Of a DNA stretch of 64,000 bases, positions 26,001 to 40,500 are shown in pieces. Origin of the DNA: Gavia stellata (lineage: Eukaryota; Chordata; Aves; Gaviiformes; Gaviidae); the NCBI RefSeq assembly GCF_030936135.1, contig NC_082637.1, positions 13,777,001 to 13,841,000 on the forward strand, in the 5' to 3' direction. The translations under genes were made by a program, and so were the position numbers. The first letter of the stretch is position 1. Each line of letters begins with the position of its first letter. Under the pieces are notes generated by a model. The model was not told the origin of the DNA and ran no database searches. It was given only the letters and a program-made list of their open reading frames with translations.

Positions 26001-29000
26001 TGAAAATCAGTACACACATGCAAAAACCTCACTCACAGTGAATTGATTTTTAAAAATATCCATAGATCTTAAAGCCTACTGCTGTCTATTTTCTATTTGT
26101 TTTATTATTTTTGTATAGAAAAGACACATAATATAAATACTAAAGGAGCAAACACAAATAAAAAAATGTGCAGTCAAGTATGCAGAAGAATACAAAAATA
26201 TTGATGTAAACATTTTGCACAGTTTTCTATATAACAAATGTCAATTAGCTTCAGGAAAACAGGGCAAGCAATTTGCAAAAGCATGAGGTACTTTCTGGCT
26301 AGTTGTTAGATTAGTACCCTTGATTTCTGTTAGGATTACCTATTATTCCAGTGATACAAAGACACATACTACAAATGTCTTTAGTTGTGTTGTACACAGA
26401 TAGCTACTGTGGCTGAAAGTCCTTGACTTAAAACTGCATATTGCTATATGTTATTTATTTAAAGAAACTACACATCTGTTGATTAATACACTCACCAAAA
26501 AATCCGGATTTCATAACCTGAAAAAGTGTGCTCAAGTTTGAAAGTTCCACTCATCAAAACCTGTTCAGAAAGTGATTTATGGCTACTAAGCTACCCTCGT
26601 GAGAAATTTACTTTTAGATGTGTAAATCGGATCAGAGATCTAAAGGTAAGTTAGGAAAAAAAAGCACCTGAGGTACACATTTGTATATATGTTTTATGAA
26701 CCAAATTAAAAACATTCAAAATACTACAATACAGTGCAAAACTACAAAGTTTCTTAATAACAATGGAATTAATGCACCATAATCTAAGGGGATATAATAC
26801 ACATGCAAAAGATTCAAGAAGAACATATGAATAAATTAATTTGACTTGCACATATTACATTCCTCTTTATTTTAACTGTAATTAAAACTACAGTTCTCTG
26901 TTCAGCCCTTTGGTAATAGTAGCCTAAGCACTGGAGGTCTTCCACAGACTCATTTTTTCTGGGGTTTTGATGTCAACGTTAAATATATGCCAAATGTGAA
27001 CACTTTGAGTTGATAAAACTGTTCTTCCATTTTACAGAACTGTAAATAACTATGTAAGATGAAAGATGAAGAAGAATTAGACATGAGTACCGTAGGTCTA
27101 GTTCTGATTTCCTCCATACTGATATTACAGAATTAATTTGATTTCACAGTAGTATGTTTCCAGTGACTACTCCTGAATTCAATGTCTGAATTTGATCAAA
27201 TAAATTAAATCTCCTCGGTACAATGCACTTAGAATGAATGGACCAAAGTTAAGCCAATAATTTAAAATGGAATGAGAAAATCATATTTGCCAGCATTTCA
27301 CATGGAAGAAAAGATATCTACTACACAAGTTGGAACACCTGGACACATGGTTTTAGGACATGCACAGATGGCCTGCTGTAAATCTACAGCATCAGAAATA
27401 TCTTAGACTTGTTATGCACACACGGATCAGTTGCACAGCACATGCACAGGAGGCATGACATGTCCTGGATGCGTATAACTGACTCTATAAGCAGGGAAAG
27501 GCTGATCTGCGTATTTGTCCACAAATAACCCAACTGGAGAGACTGCTGCTCTTCTGCCTATTGTTCAGGATTACAGATTATCCCAGAAAGTGGCAGGGTA
27601 GTAGATAACATGCAGTAATTTACTGGCACACTGTTAAAGCAGTTAGTTGAAGAAAAAAAGTTGGATTCTACTTGTTGCTCCCTAATTTAGTGATAACTGG
27701 TCAAGGTAATTCCTATTAGTCATCTCTAGATTAAAAGTTAAATCTAATTCACATCAAACTCCTTATAGAAGCCAGACTATTTTACAAAAGCATAGATTTT
27801 TGTGATTGGAAAGCTAAGAAAAATTACAATAAAGTTAGAGATAGAAGATGGACCGAGAGAAAATAATGACAGATTTCTGCACGTATTCTAACAACTTTGA
27901 TGTTATGCTCTTAAATACTTAAGCATTAAATATGCTCTCGTCTCTAACTTTTCTATTGCACATTTCACATAGTTAAGACTGACATCATATTCAGCTCACA
28001 GAAGTGGCCAAGTCTTCCCTGTTCTCTCTGCTTCATTTATTCTCCTGATGTTCTGATAGAAAATCTTATCAGGAGAGTGGCAACTCTCAGAAATGAAGCA
28101 ATGAAATCAGATCAGTTTCAAGTTTTCTATAATGGCCTTAAATGTGCTGCAAAATGTCTGAACTTCTCTCTTTAAAAAGAAATACCTTATACACAGAATT
28201 TTCCTGTAACATAGTTGAAATGGTAAAAATAGCAATTCTGGAAAAAAATCGGATATTTTAAATAATCAGATACAAAAAAAAAAGAAATGCAGAAGCACTG
28301 AAAAAAAGGAGTGGGATGCAAGAAAAGAATAATCAAAATCTGACAAAATCCATTGGCTTTGGCAAGTTTAGATTAACCTCTGTAGGAAAAAAAACACCAA
28401 GAAAATAAATAACAAGATGATGTTAGACGCAAAATCACTGTGATAATCAGATGTGTCTCATTTCACAGTTTGCTTCCTCCCTTCTTTCTATAAGACACTG
28501 GACAGTATCACTATTGAAAAAGGTTCATCTCGCATTATCTGCAGATCATGGATTTTTTTCTTAATGGGCATGTAACACCACAAAAGATATTGCACCACAA
28601 GAAAAATTACAATGGTTGATACAAATAAATCCAGATTAACAATTAAAGCATAGTGTTAATTAAGAAAGACATTTAATCACCTTTGATGTTATGTGACAAT
28701 GTAAAAAAAGAAAAGCACAATAAACTCCAGAGATTCTGCCAAAGCATGTAAAATTCAGTTGCTCGTTCACTCATTCTTATTTATTATGAACCTTCAACTA
28801 AAGTGTAACATTCCATTTTGCTTTAGAAACAAAAAGGAATAATATTTTAAAGTTTAAGCAGAAAACAATTAACTTTTGGCAGAAATTTAAACAACTTTTC
28901 CAACTTTCTTCCCCACCCAGCAAAAACCTATTAGGCATCTTTCTCTTGCACTTATTTATCTCAGTTCCATTTGGATTTTGATTCTTTTAGATATGAAAAA

Positions 29001-30639
29001 CTGGATGAAATAACATATGTATGTTGGAGTATGAGTTTACTTCAGTGACACATGCATTATACTAAAGAACACCACTGTGGTTGAAACTGTTGACAACTGT
29101 TCTGCACCTCAGTGTTCTATAAACTTTGTTTCTTATCATTGGGAAATTAACACATTTTTATAGTGGCACACTTCTGTGTGAATTTTAACCTCATTATAAA
29201 GCTACAACAAAAATCAAAAAGACTTCCAGAGTTCACCATACTTCAATTATCTCTTCCTCATTTCATAGCTTATAGAAAAACATGTCACATTAATTCCTTC
29301 TCTATTATTTAATTTTACTTTATATAAACGTTTTACTTACACAAATGCAGTCTTTTAATCCATCTAACTGGGAAATGCATTCATTTGTTTGAATAGTCCA
29401 GGTCTGACATTTAAATCAAGTATATTGTATGTATGGTTTTGCCTGTGCATATCTCCCTCAGTCCTGAGGGACACCTGCACAGTGAAGAACAGGCAGATCT
29501 TGTTGCTCCCTGATAAGGTCACCGAGGCTTAGCTATAATATAGCCTTGCTTAATCCTCATTGGTTTTGCCTACTGAGCACAAGGCCGTTTCCTTGACAAC
29601 ACAGCTGCAGTTGCCACAGCATCCAGAGCCACATGTGATGTCCAGGTTTAGGGTATGGCCCAGCTGAAAATCTATTATTCAATGCTATTTTCTACAAGTC
29701 ATTTTAGGCTAAAAACAAAATCAGTGAAAATCTTCCTTACGTTCTATATCTTCTGTTAATGTTAAGCCCTTTCCTAATACTTACTTGCAAAAACATTTCC
29801 TGTATGGGATGGACACTTCTGAAACTCAGGAGCCATGACAATTCCTGTCTTGGTGAGCACACAGTCTAAGGGTATTCTTTATTCAAGGCATGTCATTTGC
29901 ATGTGATACGCAAGTAAGAATTAATCATCAGCTTGCGATATAAGAACGCAGACAGAATTAGGAAATATACATAAAAAATGTAGTAATAATCTGGAAGGTG
30001 GAAATATGACTAATGACATCACAAACGGAGACAATTTTACTTTTTTTTTTACTTCCTGAAATGTTTTTTCAAAAAGTGACTGGCATACATTATACCCAGT
30101 GAACTAGTTTTGAAGTTGAGAACCATGCAAGACCATGCAAAGCCTATCCTATTTCTTAAGCCTCTCCCCACATCTTAACCAAGGTGGTCAACTGTCTATA
30201 CTGTTGATGTTAATAAGAGATTTGTCATCTAACAGTGTCACTATAATGACTTGGTACTAAAATCACTTATGGGCTTTCTCTGCTGAAATGGCTAATGCAT
30301 TATAGGAAAAGTGACCCAGAGAAGTTCCTTTCTGCTGTTTTATTATCACTGAATTAGAAAGAGGTTATCCGATTTATAAATGCTCACAGTGTGTTTATCA
30401 CTTACATGACACAGTAACCTTGCTGACCTTGTGGTTTTGCTTAATGAATTCCACATATTCCTGAAGCTTTTACACGACAGTAATTAATCTGGATTTAAGT
30501 ATTTCCTGGAAATTTCAGGGATGAGTTGAAACTGCTAGGTGTATATGTATGTAACTGCTGAAAACCATCTCACCTATCCCATGGGACATGGATACTGGGC
30601 AATACACAAAGATTTCAGAAGCAGAAGTATGATTAGATC
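23063..30639. other. Intergenic, no supported gene
   Basis: It contains a 137-codon lysine-rich ORF at 23747-24160 with promoter-like motifs upstream (treated as unproven; see findings), a nested inverted repeat at 28029-28100 and a less AT-rich patch at 29460-29670. No repeat family was recognised. Confidence 0.55.
28029..28100. repeat. Two-tier inverted repeat (hairpin-forming)
   Basis: Outer arms TGCTTCATTT (28029-28038) and AAATGAAGCA (28091-28100) pair over 10 bp without mismatch. Inner arms TTCTCCTGAT (28040-28049) and ATCAGGAGAG (28068-28077) pair over 10 with one G-T pair. An 18-nt loop and a 13-nt bulge on the 3' side complete the fold. Confidence 0.75.
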
Positions 30640-30772
30640 CTCTTGTTAGAAGTTGAAGGCAGACACATTGAGGACAGATGTAAGGCACAGAATTTCAACA
30701 TTACTGACAATTAGGCATTCAAATAAACTGCTGGAGGCCTGTGTGGAATATTCCATGAATACTAGATTATTT
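30640..30772 (+). mobile_element. Old CR1 relic (3' ORF2 segment)
   Basis: The sequence around AATAAACTGCTGGAGGCC (about 30724) and TGTGGAATATTCCATGA (30741 on) follows the CR1 block that encodes W-N-K/N-L-P...V-E-S-P, preceded by an R-R-x-Q-F/N-F-like stretch. It is strongly diverged and both ends are vague. Confidence 0.5.
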
Positions 30773-33700
30773 TCTAGGTTATACATTCTACTTTAAAAAA
30801 ACAATAAATGCATGGAAATTCTACAGCATCATACTATACAGAAAAGCTGATTAGGTGTTGATAGCACTATAATCTATAACTTCTTACTGGGGAAAAGAAG
30901 TGTTCAGAATAGATCCATATACAGTAATCTTTTGCACTAGGAATTTTAAAGATGCACATATTTTTGAGTTTCATAGAAATAGAGCAGACTCACCCAAGAA
31001 CTATACATGCAAGGTTCCAGTGATCAGCTAATTGTATGTATGTACCTTGTTTCTGTGAAATGCAAGAACACTGAAAATCTGTCTTCCACCAAGTTTGAGC
31101 TTAGGAAGACATAAAACTTGGTATTCAGAGGTTACAGCTGTACTCATAACTTAACAGTGCCCAGTACCACTCTCTGGCACTCAGACTAACTGCCCTAGGA
31201 CAGTACAATATTATTAAACTCTAAATCTTCCAAAAGAGGTTGTCTGCAAGCAAACTGCCAACTGGAAATGACCCACAACCTGTACAAACTCCCAAACTTT
31301 GGAAATTTTTAGTAATGTCCTGCGTAAAACTCTACTCCCTTGTAGAAATAATAAAACAGTATCGAAAACTGACTTCCAGTGAGGGGGGAAATTCTCTGGC
31401 ACTGAGCAACTTACTAACATTCACATAATCAAGAAGGTGAGGCCTCATGTGGCAGAAATGTTCTGACCTCAGAGGTTGGGAGGTTGTCGTGATCCTGCAT
31501 CTGTCAATGAAGAAATATCTTATTATTGTGAACGGCAGGACCAACCAACTTCTACTGAATTTAGAACTAATATGAAATCTAGCCTCTTTCAAGCACTGGA
31601 AATAACAGTAATAGTGGACTATGGTGTTTAGTTCCATTCAGAAACCCCAGAACAAAATGAGCCTGATGGAATTTAAATTGAGAAACAAACCAAAAACTTA
31701 AACCCAGAAACGCATGACTTGTGCAAGTAGAAGACAGAAATCCTCCATTATTTCATAAGTCGTATGTCTAAAGTAGGGCTCAAAGCCATGATTGAATAAT
31801 CTCTAATAAAATAAGCTAAGAATTCCAAATTAGTCTGGGATACGAAGATTTCATAGGAATTTTTTTTTTTCCTGAGGAGGAGGGGCATTACTGCTACTGT
31901 AAAACAGTAGAGCTACTGAGCATCTGATATTTGTCCTAAAAATATTTCAGAATGAGTATGAAGTGAGGATCAGCAAAAAGTAGCTGAGATTGTGTGACAG
32001 TTGATCTACAAAGCTATTTGTACTACCTGAAAATACAAGCCTGGGAATAATAAATGAAATATATCAAATTAAGAAAAACATGGAAAGGTATAAAGATAAT
32101 GGCGAATGCCTGACGAGTCACAGCCATACAACATTAACTGATAAATCCAAGAGATTGTAGACTGTAATTTGTAATGTTCTACCAGCTTCAGTTAATACAT
32201 TTCGGATCTTCTCTGGGTACATGATTTGTTCCGAATGCTTAGATTTATATATTTGGATTAAAATTCCAGTTTCACATAAATCAAGGGCAAAACTATGGTG
32301 AAAGACTAGAAATTGATATAGACAGGTGGGGAAGACTGAAGCAATGAATACAGTGATCAGTATTATAGGCTGTAATCTCAGCAAAACCTTGATCTAAGCA
32401 TTATGAACTTTGCGCAGCTAGAAGAGCAAAAGTGATAGTAAGAAGACATGTAACTAAATGTTACACAAATTCCTATCAAGTGTGAAAGATAACATGAGAG
32501 AAAGCAAAAAAATTACCTTTTGAAAATTTAACAAGTGAGCGATAATGGCTGGCATAGAAAGGGAGAGAGGCAGGGAGGGAGGGAGCATTGGTAGTCCAAA
32601 GTGAAAGGTTTAGGAACGGGTTTAGAGGTGGATACAGAAATGAGATGGTGACAAACTACACACTGCAGCAACATTTTACATAAATACACATGGAACAAGG
32701 CTACATTTTTCAAACTTCAAAAAAAAGATTTTACAATAATTAAAATAAACGGTGAAACAAGAGAAAACACGTTATCAGTTCTGTAGCTGAGTAAGAAAAG
32801 TGCTATTTTAGAAATACTATTCAGTAAGTACAGGCAAAAAGATTATATAGTATATCTAGCTAGATAATTCATTTTACTACAAAGTTATGCAGTACTGCAA
32901 TGCACAGAATAGATCCTATATAATATGACTTTATTGGTTTAAATTTGTTCAAACAATGCTGAAAGTAACTTTGTATTGGCAGACTTTCTATCTGATGACA
33001 TACCAACTATCATTCCACATCTAATAAAAAACCAAAAAGCTGTTAAAAAGCTTTTCCTGTGTGCCTATTTGACAGAAATGCACTAGGTGTTTTAACTCAG
33101 TTTGCACTGGGCAAATTCAGTACTAATGACGGTGAAACAAGAATGAGCTGATGATGGCACCCAGGCTCCAGTACCGCGTGACAAATGGATTACCAGGATC
33201 AATGCAAGAAACAGGAGAGGGAGATAAGTCTGGAGAAATAGGAAGAGTTTTGTTTTGTCCCCTTTTGAACTGGAACTTTATACTAAATGTTCATGGAGAG
33301 TTGTCTGAGTGATTTTAGTTTAGATGGAGAAAGACTGAAGTAAGTAAAGAAGCAGATAATAGCTTGACCTCATAGTTAGTGGATTTAAGCTCTCCAAGCC
33401 TGAATAAGGCATTACAATGTACCTTGTGGTAAAAACACTTAGAAGATAAGGATTTAATCAACTGAGAACACAGAGGTTTGTTTCATAGCAACACAGGTCA
33501 CCAAGAATACATCACTCAATACACATCTTGCCAGCTAACTGAAGGAGTCATTAGAGCTATGAACACCTGGTTTAAATATAAGCTACTCAGGATTCCCAAT
33601 TCATTCCCCTTGCCTTGTCTTTAAACAATTTAATTACGTCCTCTCTACTACAGAACGAGCTCTACTACCCTAGCTCGTCAAGAAATTCCTCTGAAAATTC

Positions 33701-34439
33701 TATTACCTATTTCCTTAAGTTGTTATGAATGTATGTTCCTCAGATTGTAACACAGATTAGTTCAAAGATGCTGATATTCTACTTGCAAGGGAGATTCTCT
33801 GCTAATACTGTGTTAACATGGACACTGAACTGAAAATTGACACTCTTTTTTGATTCGTGCAGAGAACTAAATGTTTTTCTCCTACGAACTCTCCATTTGA
33901 TATTTCCCTATATTACCTATATCTTATATTTTGGAGCCTGTTTATTTATTTTATGTGAGATCACTTCTTTTGCTGGTTCCACTAGCAAGTAGAACACCTT
34001 CCAGACAACTGGGACTTGAACACTGAAATTGTAATTCAACAGCTCCAAAAGAATTAAATGATTTAAAACATCATCAAGCAGATAACAAGATTATAAAACT
34101 GCAGCTGATAACAACACTTACTTGTTAAACAGCTATATACATTAAATGTTCAAAACATTGTAAACCATTAAGTAACAGTCTAAAAACGGTAAGTAACAAT
34201 AAGCAGTCTCACATGCATCAGGCTTAGGTCAGCTGACATTACTTGTGAAAGTGTTAGAAATCTAATTAATAGTTTTAGCTGGAAAAATAGTGAAGTAAGG
34301 TTTCATTTTATAATTTCTTCAAAACAAGTCTTCTGTACTAAATTAACTTCCATTTAAAAATAATATTAATTTTTTCATCATGATTGGTAGGGAATTGAAT
34401 CAAAACAAAGCATTCCTAAAAATACAGAAAACAGTAAAT
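30773..34439. other. Intergenic, nothing recognised
   Basis: Contains a G/A-rich run (32560-32587) and a T13 run (about 31859-31872). An 88-codon minus-strand ORF at 32384-32118 begins with a hydrophobic, signal-like stretch but has no recognisable mature part or supporting context. Confidence 0.55.
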
Positions 34440-34575
34440 TTTCATCATCTATAAAGGAAAAAATAGACATAAAATGGTTAAATGACTTACATCATGTCAC
34501 ACAGTCAGCAGCTTGGGCAGGAGAAGGACTTCACACTTCTTGTTTCAAAAACTCTATGGATTCTTTCAGCCTCCA
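34440..34575 (-). mobile_element. MIR SINE relic, minus strand
   Basis: On the plus strand the order GGTTAAATGACTTAC, TGTCACACAGTCAG, GGGCAGGAGAAGGACTT follows the reverse complement of the MIR core (GGTTAAGTGACTTG...GGTCACACAGC...GGCAGAGCCAGGATT) at the same spacing. MIR predates the bird-mammal split, so this is one of the oldest datable insertions in the window. Confidence 0.8.
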
Positions 34576-37500
34576 GTATCTGAAAGGAGAGTTAAGCACA
34601 GGTTAAGAAGGGAGCAGTAATACAGGTACTAAAATCAGACAGAAAATTTTCCATTTCCTAAAAACCGATGTAGCTATCAGCAGTACAGAATGTATTTTTT
34701 TAATGTGATGGTAATAGGTTTTTCTTTTTGTTATACTTCATGATGCCTTGTCAAGTGCGTTCAGGTAATTGCCAGAGGTCTAATAGCAAAATGAAACAAC
34801 CCAAATTGCCAGCATCTCCACGTATCTGTCATACAAGTTTTCAATCATGGCAGCTCCAATTTCAATTTCTGTATCATAATTATCCTTCGTTACAGCAACA
34901 ACATTAAGACATGAAACTAATTTCCACTAATCTTAATTGTCTTACAGGAGTAATTCATGTTTAACCTCCTGCTTGTCTCTATACTCCTTGTTTATACTTT
35001 TCCTACATGACAATATTTTTTTGATTGCATAGTTATAACGACATCACATAATTTGCCCCTTTTCTTTGAAAGAATGAAGTTTTAAGATGTGGTTAGCACA
35101 TCATACAAGGAAACACAGACATCTAGTGATATCTTTTGACCTCACCTTTCTCCCATTAAAGTCAGTCTTCTAAAAACAGTGCTAGCAGAGTCTCAAACTC
35201 TTCAGTGATGGGATATGCCATGTAAAATTTGTAAAATTTCAGCATCCTTCTCAATGCAAATGTAAAAAAACCATGAAGTCTTACATAGTCTGTAAAGTGT
35301 GACAGATCAAGTGATTGTCTCTGGTTTTGATGAAATTCATCACTTTAGAAAACATCACTAACTTAGAATAATTCAACTGATTTAAACCAAAATATTCTTT
35401 ATACAATGAACACATTTCAACACAATGCAGCAAATCTATTGTAATTTCCTATTAAGAAATGAGAAAGTTTCAACAGTGTTAAACATTTGGTATATTTTTT
35501 CTTTTTCAGAATTAATCATGCAGTCAAACCACAAAGAAATTCCATGCCAGAAAATTTATACTTATAGCAATTTCAGTGCTGCTAACTTAAAATACAAATA
35601 GGTTATCTTGAGATTATTAGTTAAGTGCTATCTAACGTTTGGAGAGCCCAGGAACATAGTGTCATATGCATCAACCAACTTGCTTTACCAGATTGTATAT
35701 TATTACCTGAAGACACTCAATGAGTCGTTAGTTGTGACAAATTTGAGGACAAAGTCTGCCAAAATGATCAATACTGAGAAAAAGAAAGAAAAGAATATGC
35801 TTCATTATTGAGCAAATGTTTTTTTTTTTTTCTTTTTTAATTCCAGAAATGTTAAGCAAAAATAGCTAGTAGCTTGATAATTACTTGATAATCACTGAAT
35901 ATGAGTTTGCTGGTCAGAAGCTTTCACATTAGTTGCGACAAGAAATAAGATAAATCACCAAGAATGCAAAATAGTTTAAAGCAACTATTTTAGATTATAG
36001 CCTGCTCATTTTCCAGAATTCTTAGACTCTGGTGAACTAGCACATTAACTGCACACCACTTTATACAATTTAGCTTTTCAACACATGGTGACAGCTGATA
36101 CAACTCAGTGGTCATTCACTTCCATGTATGAACCAACAATTAACAACTTTTTATGTAGATTTTTGTGTATTTCTATTTCCTTGTTTATTATTGCCGTCTA
36201 AGTTCATAATTTCTATGTTCTTTCCCTTTCAGTTTTTCAGAAATGTCGTTTTCATTAACAGATTACAGTCGTAGTTCAATGATCTTAAATGATAGAAAAG
36301 ACTTCCTAATGAAAAATATAAACAAAAATGAATGTTTTTTTTTAAAAAAAAAAAACAAACCACAAACAGTTTTTTTCAATTTCATTGAGTGTGTAGCAGA
36401 TGGATTTTTTGTAATCTTGCTGTTCTTACTGTCTGTAAAATTCCAGCAGCGATAGGATCAGAAAGACTGGAGCTAATATATCTTCCAAAAGTGCATTTGT
36501 TTCCTGCTCCAGTCTTCTGTATGTTATTAGAGTAGATCACCCCTTCCTAAGCAGAGGGACAAAAATATTTAGAACTGGTTAGTAATCACTTCATCTATAA
36601 AAAGGCCTAAAGGCAAGACACACAAGGATAAAGTGTATAATGTAATAAAATATTACAGTATTCTCAACATGAGGAAAAACCTAAATTTTAAGGATATTTA
36701 GGAAAAAGAAAATCTTATTATTCCCATAAGCTAATAACAATAGGCATCATAAGAAAATACATTACTTTCATGGTCACTTTGCCTAGTCTCTTCCATTTCA
36801 ATCTCCGCAGCCAACACAAATCTGTCTCTTACCCCCTTTCCTGTGTTCTTACACCTCAGTTATTGTTGTCTACATCCTTTCACTCTGTCTAGCAAACCCC
36901 AGCTTCTCCATTTTTCCAACTTCTATCAGAGCTGCAACTCTCTCACACCAAGTGACTCTCTACCATTCTCTGGCTTCCTCATTGTTTCCTGTCCCCTGCA
37001 TGGCTTTCAATCCTACTCTCCTCATTCACTCTGTTCTTGACTATAAAATCATCTTCCCAGTTGCATGGAACCTTTTTTTGCAGACAGAAATGCTATGCTT
37101 TTAATGGGAAGTGGCTTAACTTTCACTTTTTTAATATACAGTGGCAAGATACCTCCTGCCTTGTACATTAACTTTACTACGTGCAATACATATATTGTAC
37201 TGTCTCGGTACAGGTCCTTTTAATATTTTTTCTTCTTCATTTAATAGAAAGAAGTGAAGTAGTTAAGTCTTTAGCCGGCCTGAATTTTGCAGCAATGCAA
37301 AATTTTGCAGCAATGTCCAAGTCAACCAAACTGTACTTCCAAAGTATGGAAAGGGGTGCCTTCCCTGTCATGGGGATCATTTTACTGGAATTAGCACTGA
37401 CTGTCTTGGAAGAGGGATGGTAAATGTTAACAGAAAAGGATGCATTAATGGAAAAACCCAAAGAAGAAGGAAGAAAGGAACAAGCTGCTCCCCAGATCCT

Positions 37501-40500
37501 TTCTTTGTGAAGGGTAGAAAATAGTGTATTTGCCATTCTTGATTGCTGAAAAAAGTATTTAATAATTTGTCATATCAACTGGTTAGAGGATATCTTGGGG
37601 CTTCTATTCCCCTGGGAAAGAAAATTTTCACTCAATCTGCTTCAAGATTGATCACATTAGTTAAGCCATGTCATTCTGATAGCTGCCAGTCAAACTTCTA
37701 TCCCAATCATACACTGGGAAGTGTAATGATGACTTACCTGCTGTGTAATTCACTCACAAACTGGCACTATTTGATTTATCTATTGTGATATAATTATGAA
37801 TGCAAATCATACTATCTGCAAAGACAAAGATGCACAGCTTTTCTCATTCTGTTTCAATGATGATACAAGCTTAAGCAACCCAGAATGCAACAGACAACAA
37901 ATAATCAAGGATATTGTGATTACATGTGCAAAACTTTTGGTTACTCTGGCTGGTGCAGAAAACCTTTGCTGCATCTCAATAATCAGTTGCTGGCATAGCT
38001 GAAGTGGCTTCCCTTCTTTGAACCATACAACAGATCATCAGTCCTCTGGGGACATGATGCAGAGATTTGAAACATATCCACCCAACCATACTTCACAGTA
38101 ATTGTGCTTTCCATATTTATGATATCGCCTTCCAAACAACCCCGTTCACTAATTTGGTAGGTGAACAACTTAATCTGGGTTCATGGCCAAACAGCAACAA
38201 GTCTAAGCAATTCTGCTGCCTTGCAGTTCGGTCCTCAGTAACTTCTTCACAAAAAAAAGAGGACATAAATGTAAATTTCCATGAAAATCTTGTTTTCTCA
38301 GTCAAGCTTCCTTTTTAGCTCCCTATGCTTGGGCCCATATTTATAGTCAATTTCATAAGCTCTCAAAACGTTGATGCTGAATAGTCTTAACAAATATTCT
38401 TGCAAAATATTGTCCAGATTGTATCTATCAGCAACTGGTTAGAGAAGTTTCAATTGTACTCAACCATTTAACTCATTTGTTGCAACATTTTTAAGAATGC
38501 TGCTTGCAAATTATATGTGTTGTTTTGTTTGAGATGTTACAATTAATTTCCACCACCTTGAGCCAAGACAGGCAAGCCAAATGGGTTACTGCAAAAAGTA
38601 ATGAAAAGAGTAATGTCATTAATGTCATGTTAGATGAAAAGCTGCACGAGATCAACAAAGAGCTCTGGAAAAATTAGGCCAGCTGCAAGGTAAGATATTA
38701 AATGCAACCAAGACAAGCTAAGTTGAAAAATATTTTGTAGAGATGCAGAGAAGCTTAATCCTTTCAAATGGCAGACTAACATAGCTGATGGAAAAGGTAC
38801 AGCTGTTTCATAAGCAAATACATAATTAAATGCAATTAAGCATTTAAACGAATATGAATCAGCTCTAATATTAACTGCCACAAAGCTTTAGCCCAATTAA
38901 TTTCTGAAGAGCAACTGGCATTATCTACAGATCACTACTGATATGATTAGCATATCAATAATATGTACTAAAATTGCTGGAGAGGATTACTTAAATAATA
39001 CAATTGCTCCATGTTCCCTTTTTGGTTCTATTGTTACTCCAAGTAGACTTAAAAATGACAAAAAAGAAGTGGCTTACAGAAGGCAAAAGGAAGGAGTTGA
39101 ATTTGGGAAAAAAATTATGGTTACACAAAGTAAACTGTACATGTTACATAGACTGTGCATCATATATACTAAAATCATTGTTGGTTTTACACACACCTAT
39201 TCAGGCTTTCATTGTTTATGAAAGAACTCTTTCTTAGTACACTCAGTTGTTCATCTAGATGATACTACATAATGCTTTGTAAGTCTCCAGAGGCAGCTGC
39301 TCAAGACATAGTCTACCCATATTTTGATAGATCTCTTTGAAATCCAGATCGAATACTTCAGGGATTGAGATCGTCATCATGGTACTTTCCTATTTTTAAT
39401 TTTGTTTGTGACTCCACAATTGCAAAGATAACTTCTTCAGCTCACTGAATCTCAGCTGATTCCAAGAACAAATTTTGACTTATCACATATGGTGAACAGT
39501 TTGAAGTGCAGCAGCAAAACTCTTCATTCACACACTCAGACCTGGCTATTGATGCTTTCTCTATATATCAGTCATAAAACAGCCAGTCTTAATCCGGACC
39601 AGAGTTTGCATTTCAACTCACCTCACAGGCCACCAAGTGCTCTATAAACAAAACAGCAAACAAGCCATTTAGACCTGACATAAAGTACCAACAACACCAT
39701 ATTCATATGGATAAGGAGTGAAGGGAGCCAATATAAATTCTTTACATTGACTTATATTTCTGTATCCAATAATTTATCTGTACGTTCTGGGACTGCATGG
39801 CTTTGTACATCTAACAGGACTATTACTTGCAATGATTGGGGGAGGGTGGGCACGGAGAGCAGGAAATACACACTTTGCTTAGTGTGTAAGAAGTACTAAT
39901 TCTGCCTTTCAGGCTCGTAAGAGGGTAAGCCAATAGTCTTACAGGTATACTATTCCTTATGAATTTAGAAAAGGCTCATTTTTTATCACTGTGTCTGCAG
40001 CAAGGTTTCCCTTGATTTCAAAACCATGTACCTGTCTTCAGAAAAAACCCAAATCAACAGACAGCATCAATTATTACAAAGCTCACATCATCTCTTTGAG
40101 CAGGTTACTGTTCCTCATACACAGTTAAATTATACAGTACCAAGTAATTTATGATACCAGCTTACTAACATAAGTTAAAATATTTAAAAGACAGTAGAGG
40201 ACATTATTTCTTTCCTAATATCAATACAATATTATTAAAAAAACAAAGTTGGAAAAGAAACAGACTTTTATGCCAGTTCAAAATGAGTTTTCTCTCTCCA
40301 AAATTATTGCTCTTTCCTCTTTTGACAATGACTACTGTTAAAGTGAAACTAAAGTAAAGATTTTCTCACAGGGTCAAGAAGAGTAATTGCAAGTTGCATC
40401 ATTTTCATTTTTTTAAATGTATTTTTTGAAGTATGTCTTTCTTATGCACAAAGCAAAAGTCAATAAGGAAGCTAGTAATGATGAATGTTTTCTAACAACT

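Noticed and set aside
31886..31905. Small hairpin CTACTGT-AAA-ACAGTAG
   Set aside because: Arms of 7 bp are common by chance in 64 kb.
32118..32384. Secreted or membrane protein with signal-like start, minus strand (88 codons)
   Set aside because: Only a hydrophobic start in AT-rich DNA; no promoter, splice context or recognisable mature domain.
34491..34579. A PRLR 5' non-coding exon on the minus strand
   Set aside because: The splice signals are good, but the sequence is a MIR SINE and nothing ties it to PRLR. Kept only as a finding, not annotated as an exon.
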